A DNA stretch of 64,000 nucleotides from Campylobacterales bacterium. Lineage in GTDB: Bacteria > Campylobacterota > Campylobacteria > Campylobacterales > QNZT01. Position numbers and translations under genes: made by a program. Below, piece after piece: positions 27,753 to 37,245 of this stretch. The stretch covers positions 125,676 to 189,675 of the forward strand of contig JALVVN010000007.1 of the NCBI GenBank assembly GCA_027023405.1. The letters run 5' to 3'. A model generated the notes under the pieces. That model saw nothing but the letters and a program-made list of their open reading frames with translations, searched no databases and was not told where the DNA came from. The first letter of the stretch is position 1, and every line of letters begins with the position of its first letter.

Positions 27753-29276
27753 CTAATCTTTCAATCCTACGCGAATCACCTCTTTGAGCGAAGTTTCACC
27801 TTCAAGTAGGAGCTCAAGCAGTTTTTCGGAGATCGTACGCATCCCTTTTTGGCGCATCTTTTCACGAATCTCAAAGTCGGTCATTTGATTTTTGAGCATC
27901 ATCTTCACATCCTCATCCATCAAGAGCAGTTCACCCACAGCATGTCTGCCTTGATAACCGGTAAAGTTACACGCTTTACACCCCTTCTCTTTATAGATGA
28001 GATGATGTGGATCGATATGAAACTCTTCAGCAATCTCTTTTGGGAGGTGATCTTTTTCCTTGCACTCCGGACAAAGCTTTCGCACCAACCGTTGCGCCAA
28101 CACACCCAAAAGCGACGAAGTGATCAAAAAGTCATCAATTCCCATCTCAACCAAACGCGTAATTGCCGCAGCAGCGTTATTGGTATGGAGTGTCGAGAGC
28201 ATCAAGTGACCTGTGAGTGCGGCTTGAATCGCAATCTCCGCCGTCTCTTTGTCACGAATTTCACCCACCATCACGATATCAGGATCTTGCCGGAGGATTG
28301 AACGAAGTCCGGAGGAAAAAGTGAGCCCTGTTTTAGTATTGACTTGGATTTGGTTGATATTGTCCGCTTTATACTCGACCGGATCTTCGACAGTAATAAT
28401 ATTTTTATCCGGGGTCGCCACCAGTTGCAAAAAGGTGTGCAGTGTCGTTGACTTACCGCTTCCCGTAGGTCCCGTAACGAGGATCATCCCATGTGCGTGA
28501 TCGAGTAGCTTTTTAAAGTGACGCGTCAAATCCTCTTTGAATCCAAGATTCTCCAATGTCGGGATGTGGCTTGACTCCATCAAGATACGCATCACCACCC
28601 GCTCACCGTAATAGGTCGGTAAAACCGAAACCCGCACATCCAGCCCCTTACCGGCGATCTTCACCTGCGTTCTTCCATCTTGCGGAATCCGTTTTTCGGA
28701 GATGTCAAGATTGGAGATAACCTTGATACGGGAAACAACAAGCGCAATAATATTTTTATCGAGATCGACATGCTTGATCAATACACCGTCGATACGAAAG
28801 CGCACCACACCACGATGCTCATGCATCTCGATATGGATATCACTTGCACCCTTCTTGATCGCTTGATAGAAGAGTGAATTAACAAATTTAATAATCGGTG
28901 CTGACTCTTCACTCGTCAAAATATCGGAACTGGTTTGCAAAAACTCCGCAAGAGAGATATCCTCCTCCAAAAGCTCACTCTCACTCTCTTCATTAATCGT
29001 CGAGGAGAGTTCATTGTCGGTTTTGATCTCCAAAAATCGATGATAGAGCCTCTCATACGACTCTTTGTCCAGCATCGCAATCGGAAAATCGACATCGATC
29101 TTACTGAGATAGTTGAAGCTATCACTCAAATGCTCTTTATCTATGATAGTATAGATTTGATCATCGATTTTGGTAAAGAGAAGTGAATTTTTGACCGCCA
29201 GATCGAGATCAACACCCTCCACTATTTCGGGGAAGAGATCGAGATCAAAAAATTCAGGAATATTACTTAACTGCAT
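27753..29276 (-). CDS. gspE: Type II secretion ATPase E
   Basis: MILVTGPTGSGKSTTLHTFLQ, EDPVEYKADNINQIQVN, RQDPDIVMVGEIRDKETAEIAIQAALTGHLMLSTLHTN, CPEC/CKAC zinc motif. Confidence 0.96.
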   Translation of the reverse strand: MQLSNIPEFFDLDLFPEIVEGVDLDLAVKNSLLFTKIDDQIYTIIDKEHLSDSFNYLSKIDVDFPIAMLDKESYERLYHRFLEIKTDNELSSTINEESESELLEEDISLAEFLQTSSDILTSEESAPIIKFVNSLFYQAIKKGASDIHIEMHEHRGVVRFRIDGVLIKHVDLDKNIIALVVSRIKVISNLDISEKRIPQDGRTQVKIAGKGLDVRVSVLPTYYGERVVMRILMESSHIPTLENLGFKEDLTRHFKKLLDHAHGMILVTGPTGSGKSTTLHTFLQLVATPDKNIITVEDPVEYKADNINQIQVNTKTGLTFSSGLRSILRQDPDIVMVGEIRDKETAEIAIQAALTGHLMLSTLHTNNAAAAITRLVEMGIDDFLITSSLLGVLAQRLVRKLCPECKEKDHLPKEIAEEFHIDPHHLIYKEKGCKACNFTGYQGRHAVGELLLMDEDVKMMLKNQMTDFEIREKMRQKGMRTISEKLLELLLEGETSLKEVIRVGLKD

Positions 29277-31430
29277 CTATTCCGCACCCTCATCAATCGC
29301 TTCACGAAATACCTCTTTGCCTGAAGCATCATAGTAAACCGCAGTTTTATTACCGTAATCATCGATCAAAATCTCTTTGGTCAAACCGGTTGTATCCAAG
29401 TGTGTATGCTCATCTAAGATCATCGACTCTTGTGCCGCCGCTTGTTGTGTATCAACCACTTCTCCCACTACCTCTTGCGGATCTTTCCCCTCTTTGAGTG
29501 TACGATTGAACCGCTTTGCCAAATCATACTCCAAACTTGAGAGTTGAGAGAGTGAATCTTTGAGCGTCGCTAAATCCTCACTTCGTTTGACAATATATGG
29601 CGTAATCATAATCACAAGATTTTTACGATCATAAGACTTGCTTCGATCTCGAAAAGGAATACCCAAAATAGGAATATCACCTAAAAATGGTATCTTACTT
29701 GTACTCTCATCACTCTTATCTTTGCTAAGTCCTCCTATGATCACCGTCTCACCGTTCATCACGATCGAGCTTGTCTTAACCTCTCGTTTCGTAGTTGTCG
29801 GTTGTGCGGTGTTCTGCTTATCATTTTTCTCCACATCTTCACTTTTTACCGTCACATCCAAAGAGACTTTATTATCTGCGGAGATGCGAGGCTTGACTTT
29901 GAGCGTGAGACCAATATCTTCTCGTGAATAGTTGTTGATCGGTACTGCTGTGACGGAGCTTGCCTGTGATGTCTGGGTCAAGATTGACTCTGTTTGCCCA
30001 ACATAGATTGAAGACTCTTTGTTATTGATACAAAGAATCGAAGGCTCAGAGAGTATCTTTGTCGCACCGTTGATATCAAGCAGGTCAACGGTAATACCTG
30101 TCGCCAACGCCTTTTTAAAGGTGGGTAATTTTAAGTTTGCAAGTGTTTTGACCGTCGTAAGCGGACTCAAACTTCCACCTAGCAGTTTCATTCCCACACC
30201 ATAGAGACCGCTATTACTCGAAATACCTGCCAATACTTCATATTTCGCTCCAAGCGCTTTCGCTTTCTTCTCACTGATCTCTAAAATCTTTGCCACTACA
30301 TAGACCTGCTGTCTCTCGACATCAAGTGATTGAATGACATTACGAATCTCTTTGAGTTCACTCTCTGTCGCATAGACGATCACCGCATTAAGCTCAGCAT
30401 CAACCGTAACAGTCGGCTTATCTTTATCACCGGTAATCGAAGGCTTGATGCGTTCAGTTTTGATAATAGGTGGTAGTCGTTTCCCTCTCACTCCTCTTTG
30501 AGGTATATGTGTCGTAACAATCTTCTCCTTCTCTTCAACTTTAGGCTTGGCAAAAGATTTGTCCGCAAGCAACTTTTCCAAAGTTTTGACAATCTCTGTC
30601 GCATCGGCATTTTTGATGTAGATGATCTCCATCTTTTTATCGACTGTCTCATCCGCCTTATCCATCTTTTTGATAAAGGGCATCACCCTTGCGATATTAT
30701 TACTATTCCCGACAAGCACGATTGAGTTACTTGCATCATCTGAAAAAACCGTCACCCGTTGCGTCTGAATACGGTTATCAAACATGGCGTTGACAAGTTG
30801 TCTTGCTTTGGGATAGACGCTTTTTGCCTGGGCATTTTGTAGTGTGATAAACGAGACACGATTATCTCGATCTTTATCAAGATGGCGGATAATGTTTTTG
30901 ATCGTTTTGATATTTTCAGGATAATCTGTCACGACAATAGAGTTGTTTTCATTTGAGAGTGAAATCTTCCCATAACGAGAAAGGAGAAAATTCACTTGTC
31001 TCAAAATGGTTCTCACATTGAGATTTTCAATTGGAATAATCGCCGTCTCTACTTCACCGATTTGGCTCTGTCCATACATTGGTGGCGCCGATTTGGAAGC
31101 GTCACTACTTTTGATCACCTTCAAAAAGCCGTTACCGGTATCTCGAAGCGTATACCCCTTAGAAACTAAAATATTTTTCAAAAGCGAAAAGACTTGTGAC
31201 TTTTTAATAGGCTTGACTGAAATATAGTCAACCGTACCGGTCACCTTTTTGGAGATCAAGATATTTTTCCCTGTAATCTTCGCAACCATCTTGATAAAGT
31301 CGGTAATTTTCAAATCTTTGAAGTTAATATTGACTTCATCCCGATTGGTCTCTCTAAATTTCGTCTGAGCATTGAGTGTTCCATACAGTGTCGAAACCAA
31401 TGCCAGTGACAATACAATTTTTCTCATCAT
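29277..31430 (-). CDS. gspD: Type II secretion secretin D
   Basis: VNINFKDLKITDFIKMVAKITGKNILI N0 domain; secretin domain with VIIGGLSKDKSDESTSKIPFLGDIPILGIPFRDRSKSYDRKNLVIMITPYIV. Confidence 0.95.
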   Translation of the reverse strand: MMRKIVLSLALVSTLYGTLNAQTKFRETNRDEVNINFKDLKITDFIKMVAKITGKNILISKKVTGTVDYISVKPIKKSQVFSLLKNILVSKGYTLRDTGNGFLKVIKSSDASKSAPPMYGQSQIGEVETAIIPIENLNVRTILRQVNFLLSRYGKISLSNENNSIVVTDYPENIKTIKNIIRHLDKDRDNRVSFITLQNAQAKSVYPKARQLVNAMFDNRIQTQRVTVFSDDASNSIVLVGNSNNIARVMPFIKKMDKADETVDKKMEIIYIKNADATEIVKTLEKLLADKSFAKPKVEEKEKIVTTHIPQRGVRGKRLPPIIKTERIKPSITGDKDKPTVTVDAELNAVIVYATESELKEIRNVIQSLDVERQQVYVVAKILEISEKKAKALGAKYEVLAGISSNSGLYGVGMKLLGGSLSPLTTVKTLANLKLPTFKKALATGITVDLLDINGATKILSEPSILCINNKESSIYVGQTESILTQTSQASSVTAVPINNYSREDIGLTLKVKPRISADNKVSLDVTVKSEDVEKNDKQNTAQPTTTKREVKTSSIVMNGETVIIGGLSKDKSDESTSKIPFLGDIPILGIPFRDRSKSYDRKNLVIMITPYIVKRSEDLATLKDSLSQLSSLEYDLAKRFNRTLKEGKDPQEVVGEVVDTQQAAAQESMILDEHTHLDTTGLTKEILIDDYGNKTAVYYDASGKEVFREAIDEGAE

Positions 31431-31436
31431 AACCCC

Positions 31437-32255
31437 CTAATTTACACTAAAATCCAACTCTTTCTCTTGACCATTTCGAAGTACCGTCAAAGATAAAGAC
31501 TCTAAATTATCTGCATTATTATAATATTTCATCACATCTCCAAGCGAGTGAATCTCATTACCGTCAATCGCTTTGATCACATCACCTGAACGAAGCCCTG
31601 CTTTATCAAAAAAACTCCCTCTCTTGACATAATTGACTCGAAACCCCACCAATTCACCCTCTCGTCGCATCTCCTGAATACGAATATTATTCCAAATTTT
31701 ATCCGGGTTTCTCAGGTAACTCTTCATCTCCTCATGTGTTAACGAAACCGGTGTATCCTCATCCTCCTGCGAAGATGCACCACCACCGGAAAAAGATGAT
31801 TGATGCTGACGCTGTCGCTTCTCCTCCTCTCCATCGAGAAGGACATAATAATTTTTACCGTTTTTCTCAAAAACTACCTTTCTTTCCCCCACACGATTGA
31901 GTTCATAACCGCGGAATTTCTCACCGATATAGATAAATTTGCTCTCACCTCCATCCTCAATGATGATAAAGCTGGCATCACCACCGAGATAGGTACCTTT
32001 GAGCTTGATATCTTCAAGTTTTTGACCATCATCCTCTGTTGGTTTCTCTTGCGGAATCTCTACTTTGTTACCGATGATTTTATTGGCAAGATAGAGCGAA
32101 TAGTGGTAATTATATTGCGTGCTATGTTTCGCCCTCATCGGTGGTGCTTTTTGCAAAAAAATCTCTGAAACACTCCAAAGAAGCTTTGCCACAATCAAAG
32201 GCAAAGCGATAAAGAGAAGAAAAAAACGAAGCTTTTTGCTAAAAGTGTGATTCAT
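31437..32255 (-). CDS. gspC: GspC-like protein with PDZ domain
   Basis: N-terminal TM, HR-like region LKGTYLGGDASFIIIEDGG, PDZ GSFFDKAGLRSGDVIKAIDGNEIHSLGDVM. Confidence 0.75.
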   Translation of the reverse strand: MNHTFSKKLRFFLLFIALPLIVAKLLWSVSEIFLQKAPPMRAKHSTQYNYHYSLYLANKIIGNKVEIPQEKPTEDDGQKLEDIKLKGTYLGGDASFIIIEDGGESKFIYIGEKFRGYELNRVGERKVVFEKNGKNYYVLLDGEEEKRQRQHQSSFSGGGASSQEDEDTPVSLTHEEMKSYLRNPDKIWNNIRIQEMRREGELVGFRVNYVKRGSFFDKAGLRSGDVIKAIDGNEIHSLGDVMKYYNNADNLESLSLTVLRNGQEKELDFSVN

Positions 32256-32754
32256 AGAGATAGCCCTCCTTCGTTTTTCTAAAGTTCTCTCTGAGAATTT
32301 GATTGTGCCGAAAAGATTTACTTGGGTGCAGTATCAAATGCACCTTCCGATCCTGAAGATCAATCTCCCCCTCAAGCGTTCCAAAGGCACCCTCACCTTC
32401 AATCTTTGCAACATTATAGTGCAAGATAGAGTGTGTGATATGCAACGCTTTTGCACTGGTCTTGACCATATCCGCTACCGATGTACTAGGCTTCACCCCT
32501 GTCAAATCAATGCGATTATAGAAGATCCACGGTTTGATTGATGCGTGTTCAATCTTCAAAGAGTCGATCCCGTCGTAACCGATATGCACCTCTTTAAGCA
32601 CTAGATCAACCCATCGATCTTGACTCTCTTTGGCATGGATTTGAATATGCTCCTTTTGGAGTAAAGATTCCAGAGTATAGAGTAAATTGAGCTTGGGCAT
32701 AAAGAGGACTAAACCGATGAAAAAAAGTACACATGCTAACAACAATTTTTTCAT
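32239..32754 (-). CDS. GspN-like protein
   Basis: 171 aa, N-terminal TM, position in the gsp operon; weak sequence signal. Confidence 0.5.
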   Translation of the reverse strand: MKKLLLACVLFFIGLVLFMPKLNLLYTLESLLQKEHIQIHAKESQDRWVDLVLKEVHIGYDGIDSLKIEHASIKPWIFYNRIDLTGVKPSTSVADMVKTSAKALHITHSILHYNVAKIEGEGAFGTLEGEIDLQDRKVHLILHPSKSFRHNQILRENFRKTKEGYLYESHF

Positions 32755-33143
32755 TTGGCAATCTCCACCCGCAAATTGACTCCGGCATCTGAAACCCTAG
32801 TAATCTCAAGGTTTTTAATCTGGAGCGAAGAGTTCTCGATCTTCCGTAGCAATCGTGAAAGGGTTGATGCCGAAAGATTCTCATAGACAAAAATTTCCGC
32901 ATTGGCTTTAGGGATACGATTTTGAACCGGTGCAATGCGACTCAAGGTTTCCATCGTTCGTTTGCTTGCATGCTTATCAAAGCGTTGTTTCAACTGCTTG
33001 AGTGCTTTGGCTTGGGTCTCAAACGCACTCAAGGCTTGCGCCGAGGCAAGATAGTCAGCTTTAGCTCGTTGTGCCATTGTATAGCTGATTCCCAACACTA
33101 CCACTGCCAATAGTGCCACCAAGATCAATGTCCGTTTACTCAT
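32751..33143 (-). CDS. GspM-like small bitopic protein
   Basis: N-terminal TM, coiled-coil and ferredoxin-like periplasmic region; position in operon. Confidence 0.5.
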   Translation of the reverse strand: MSKRTLILVALLAVVVLGISYTMAQRAKADYLASAQALSAFETQAKALKQLKQRFDKHASKRTMETLSRIAPVQNRIPKANAEIFVYENLSASTLSRLLRKIENSSLQIKNLEITRVSDAGVNLRVEIAK

Positions 33144-34117
33144 AGTGCAATCCTTGCAGAGAGGATATTCTCCTGCATCTGTGTACTTAGCACTTTACCA
33201 ATACGCTTCAGCGCTTGCGTCATGCTGTTTTGACGAGTTGGATCTGCTAAATGTAACTTCACCGCCATCTCCTTCTCTCCTAACTCAATCGACTCAAAAT
33301 AATCACCCTCTCTGAGATTGATTTTTGAAAGAGCATAAAGCGCTTTTCTAAGCTTCTTCTGCTTTGCAAACTTTTTCCCCAAAGATTTTTGAATACTGCG
33401 TATTTGAATCATCGTAGGAGGTAATTTGTTCTCTTTGATGATCTCACTGCGCTTCTGATCTAAATCATTTTGTGCCTTTTTATAGATGAAATACTCTCCC
33501 AAAAACGCAACCAATAAAAGCGCTACCAACACAGAAGCCAATATAATATCACGCTTCGGAAGTATCTCATCCCCACCAGGGGAGAGTCGAATCTTATGCC
33601 GTCCAAGTACGGCATCTTTGAGATGTTCCGCAATTTTCGAATCGGAGTTCACACAACTACGAGGTACCTGAATAATAATATCATCAATATTCATCAGTGC
33701 CGCTTTTTCGTTGATCGTCGTACACTCTTTGATACCTCCCAAAGCATCTTGCGCAAAGTAGATCTCTTTGATCTTGCTTTTGGCAGGGAAAATTTTCTCA
33801 AGCTCCTTCTGAATCTGCTCTTTATTGTACGCCATCACGATAAACTCGCCATCTCCCGCACGCCTGATCTCATAGCTATAACGCCCCTCAGGTAAATTCC
33901 CTTCAAAAACAGAGGGAGCCAAGTTTCTTGCTTTGGCAAGGCTCTTGACAGGTAGCTTCACCTTCTTGACCCAATAGAACTCTGGAGCCAAAATAACGGT
34001 AAAATCACCGTTTCGTATAAATTTATCTTTTTTGGTAATAAAGAGTGCTTCTCGTTTTTGTCTACCAAACGCGTTTCTCAATGTTGCTAATCCTCTTGGT
34101 GTTGACATCGTAGTCAA
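33140..34117 (-). CDS. GspL/PilM-N-like assembly platform protein
   Basis: Cytoplasmic actin-like N-terminal part, central TM DIILASVLVALLLVAFLGEYFIY, periplasmic coil; operon position. Confidence 0.6.
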   Translation of the reverse strand: MTTMSTPRGLATLRNAFGRQKREALFITKKDKFIRNGDFTVILAPEFYWVKKVKLPVKSLAKARNLAPSVFEGNLPEGRYSYEIRRAGDGEFIVMAYNKEQIQKELEKIFPAKSKIKEIYFAQDALGGIKECTTINEKAALMNIDDIIIQVPRSCVNSDSKIAEHLKDAVLGRHKIRLSPGGDEILPKRDIILASVLVALLLVAFLGEYFIYKKAQNDLDQKRSEIIKENKLPPTMIQIRSIQKSLGKKFAKQKKLRKALYALSKINLREGDYFESIELGEKEMAVKLHLADPTRQNSMTQALKRIGKVLSTQMQENILSARIAL

Positions 34118-34994
34118 AAGAGATCTCCTCTCTTGAATCCGTGCGGTTTAAAATAACAGTACATCTTACTAAATATTTGCTTTTAGAACTATATTGTGAA
34201 ATATTATATATTTTTTTTAATTTACCCATAGCTTCTGAATTGGCTTCTTGGCAGAGGTCCACTCCCTCTCCCAACTGCATCTCATCCTCAACAATTAGTG
34301 GCATTGTCACTATCGCATGTTCAGATGAACAATCAAACATTCCATACACCTTGGGATCACCGAAGTAGAAATATTTATCAAACTCTTCTTGGGTAATTTT
34401 ATAGATGTTGCTATCACTATTTTGACGATAATAATAATCTTCCATCTTTTTTATCTCATCAAAATCATAGAGCCTTCCCTGTCGGATGTTGATGCTCTCC
34501 TTTGCCATTTCACTTTCACCGCTCCTCTCTAATAGATCAGGATCCATTGTATCCAGTAGTATGGCTTCAAAAAGATAGGGATCGCTCAAATCAAAACGGC
34601 GTAAAAATTTTTCGATCGCACGATTGTAAAGTGTCGCTGCCTCCATCTTACTACTATTGGTTTCACTCTCCACAATAGTTTGCAACATCGCATTGAGATT
34701 GAGACGATCCATGAGTGAATGCACACGAAACCCCGGCATTAAACCGCTTTTTGAATCAACTATGGGGGAATCAAAAGAGAAGCTCAAAAATGCTTGAAGC
34801 TTTTCACTGCTGTTAATATCAAATTTTTGCACCATCTTGGAAAAGTCGGCAAAAAGGAGATTAAATTGATTTTGGTTATGCAGATCTTCTACACGATCAA
34901 AACGCTCCTTGGTAATCGAAAGAGACCAGAGTATCAATGCTGTGATCACAGCGATAAATCCCAAGGTTATCAGTAAAACAATCCCTTTTTTCAT
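34062..34994 (-). CDS. GspK-like minor pseudopilin
   Basis: MKKGIVLLITLGFIAVITALILWSLSITKERFDRVED long N-terminal helix, 310 aa, operon position. Confidence 0.6.
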   Translation of the reverse strand: MKKGIVLLITLGFIAVITALILWSLSITKERFDRVEDLHNQNQFNLLFADFSKMVQKFDINSSEKLQAFLSFSFDSPIVDSKSGLMPGFRVHSLMDRLNLNAMLQTIVESETNSSKMEAATLYNRAIEKFLRRFDLSDPYLFEAILLDTMDPDLLERSGESEMAKESINIRQGRLYDFDEIKKMEDYYYRQNSDSNIYKITQEEFDKYFYFGDPKVYGMFDCSSEHAIVTMPLIVEDEMQLGEGVDLCQEANSEAMGKLKKIYNISQYSSKSKYLVRCTVILNRTDSREEISFDYDVNTKRISNIEKRVW

Positions 34995-35073
34995 GTAGAA
35001 CCTACTTTCATTAATTTTATATAAAGCTAAATAAAGTAAAATATTTTATTAAATTAAGACTTAAAGGATAGCT

Positions 35074-35493
35074 ATGAGAAAAGCGTTTTCATTGATTGAG
35101 ATTATGATTGTTATCATTATCATCGGATTGTTAGCAGGTTTGGTACTTCCAAACCTCTTAGGGCAGGGAGAACAAGCAAAACGAAAGATTGTCTGTATTC
35201 AGATGAAGAGTATCAAAGATGCTCTCAAGAGCTTCAAGATGCAAAACGGTACTTATCCAACAACCGAAGAGGGCATCGCCGCATTGGTAACAAATCCTGA
35301 TCCTGAAAAATATAAGAGCTTTCCGGATGGTGGCTTTTTAGACGGCAAAAAACCACTTGATCCGTGGAGCAATCCCTATATCTACACCAACGACGACGGT
35401 AAAATTGAAATTATTTCACTCGGTGCCGATGGTAAAGAGGGTGGTAGCAAGGAGAATGCAGATATCTCGATGAGCCAGTGTGAAGCGCATTAA
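35074..35493 (+). CDS. gspG: Major pseudopilin GspG
   Basis: MRKA-FSLIEIMIVIIIIGLLAGLVLPNLLGQGEQAKRKI...NGTYPTTEEGIAALVTNP...GGFLDGKKPLDPWSNPYIYTNDDGKIEIISLGADGKEGG. Confidence 0.96.
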   Translation: MRKAFSLIEIMIVIIIIGLLAGLVLPNLLGQGEQAKRKIVCIQMKSIKDALKSFKMQNGTYPTTEEGIAALVTNPDPEKYKSFPDGGFLDGKKPLDPWSNPYIYTNDDGKIEIISLGADGKEGGSKENADISMSQCEAH

Positions 35494-35535
35494 TCAAACG
35501 CTTCACAACCGGATAAGGTGCGGAAAACTTTCCGC
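35480..35535. terminator. Two adjacent hairpins between convergent gspG and the RND gene
   Basis: GTGAAGCG-n11-CGCTTCAC (35480-35506) and GCGGAAA-ac-TTTCCGC (35520-35535). Confidence 0.5.
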
Positions 35536-35571
35536 TCCCCTACCCCTAAATATTCCCCTAATTCCTTACTT

Positions 35572-37245
35572 TTAAATCGCTTTTGTTTGATACATCAAAA
35601 CCGGCACAAAGATAAGTGACACCACAACTGCTGCAACTGTTCCGGAAATCAATGCCACACCCAATCCTCCAAAGATAGGATCAGTCGCCAACAGCGCAGA
35701 ACCAAGAATAATAGCTATTGCCGTTAGCATAATCGGTTTAGCTCTCGTTGCCGTTGCTACTGCTATCGCCTCTCTTTTGGACATTCCCTTCTCCTCGATC
35801 AGAGATTTGGTAAAGTCAATCAATAGCAATGAGTTTCTTGAACTAATTCCCATCAGGGAGATAAATCCAATTAGTGAAGTCGCCGTCAAGAAGAAAGTAT
35901 CTCGCGTCACCATATCAGCTACCCAATGCCCGACAATCACACCGATAATCGACAAGAAACTGCCGCCAAGAATAATAGCTGAAATCGCAAATGATTTATA
36001 GTAGATTACCAACAATAAGAAAATAAGTACCAAGGCAGCAATAAATGCACCTCCCAAATCTCGGAATGTATCGAGTGTGACCTTCATCTCACCATCCCAT
36101 CGAAGCAGTATCTTTTCACCGGTCTTCTTATCGGTCAAATGAAGATCAAACATATAGGTGGACATTCCCGGCTCTTTCGAGACATTGTACTCTTTGCTAA
36201 AATGCTCGATCATCTTCTCTCTTGCATCAAGCAATGGATAGACTTGCGAAACCATATCGGTTTCAGCAACGACATTGGTACTTCGTCGCAAATCTTTTGA
36301 AAAGATTGTAGGTGTATTTTTCACTTTCACAATGTCGACCAACTCACTCAACGGTACCATCATTCCCTTTTTATTCATCAATTTTAATGAAGAGAGTTTA
36401 GAATAAAGCGCATCATAGGATTGATCTGCAATGCGTTTTGTATCAGGACTCAAAACAAGGAAAATAGGAATTTGATCCGGAGAGTTTTGAGAATTTTTTA
36501 CCGCTACAATCATTCCCTCAAATGCCAAATAGAGAATTTTATTGACCTGATCAAGTGAAATACCCGAACGACTAATCTTCTCAGTATTGGCAATCAATTC
36601 ATATTTGTCGAAAAACTCATCTTGCATGATATCGACATCAACTAACCCTTTTGTCTTTCGAAAGATATCAGCAACCTCTTCGGAAATTTTCCGATTTGTA
36701 TAGAGATTATCTGTTGTTACCTCCATGACGATTGATGCAAGCGTCGGAGGACCGGCAGGTTGTTCAATCATCTTGATGCTAGTACCCTCTTTGAGCGTTT
36801 GACACTTTTTGTCTATCTCAGGTCTGAGACGATGCACCATAAGATAGGAGGGCTCATCCCGTGTATGCTTATCGGTCAAATTGACAACAATTTCTGCCAA
36901 ATTTTCACCCTGTTTCATTGATGAACCTTTGACCAAGCCGGCATAATCAAGTGGCGCACCCATCCCCAAAAAGACTTCCGTATTGACAATCTCCTCTTCA
37001 TCTTTGAGCAGATTCACAACACAGTCAGTCGTACGACGCGTCTCATCCACAGAGCTTCCTGTAGGCATATCAACATAAATAGAGAAGGTATTGGCACTCT
37101 TGCCGGGTAGCATCTTTGCTTTGACCAACTTTGTCGGAATCATCATCACAGAAAGTACCAGTGCCAACATGACACCTGCAATCACTAACCATCTTGTTGT
37201 AAAATGCCCAATAATAAAATAGACAACTCCCTCTAACCACTTCAT
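35572..37245 (-). CDS. RND efflux permease, C-terminal half (TM7-12 equivalent)
   Basis: 557 aa; TM7-like N-terminus, porter domain, GISSRNSLLLIDFTKS TM10-like motif; TAATG junction with upstream half. Confidence 0.85.
   Translation of the reverse strand: MKWLEGVVYFIIGHFTTRWLVIAGVMLALVLSVMMIPTKLVKAKMLPGKSANTFSIYVDMPTGSSVDETRRTTDCVVNLLKDEEEIVNTEVFLGMGAPLDYAGLVKGSSMKQGENLAEIVVNLTDKHTRDEPSYLMVHRLRPEIDKKCQTLKEGTSIKMIEQPAGPPTLASIVMEVTTDNLYTNRKISEEVADIFRKTKGLVDVDIMQDEFFDKYELIANTEKISRSGISLDQVNKILYLAFEGMIVAVKNSQNSPDQIPIFLVLSPDTKRIADQSYDALYSKLSSLKLMNKKGMMVPLSELVDIVKVKNTPTIFSKDLRRSTNVVAETDMVSQVYPLLDAREKMIEHFSKEYNVSKEPGMSTYMFDLHLTDKKTGEKILLRWDGEMKVTLDTFRDLGGAFIAALVLIFLLLVIYYKSFAISAIILGGSFLSIIGVIVGHWVADMVTRDTFFLTATSLIGFISLMGISSRNSLLLIDFTKSLIEEKGMSKREAIAVATATRAKPIMLTAIAIILGSALLATDPIFGGLGVALISGTVAAVVVSLIFVPVLMYQTKAI

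Noticed and set aside
27849-28301. 150-aa plus-strand ORF
   Set aside because: Antisense to gspE
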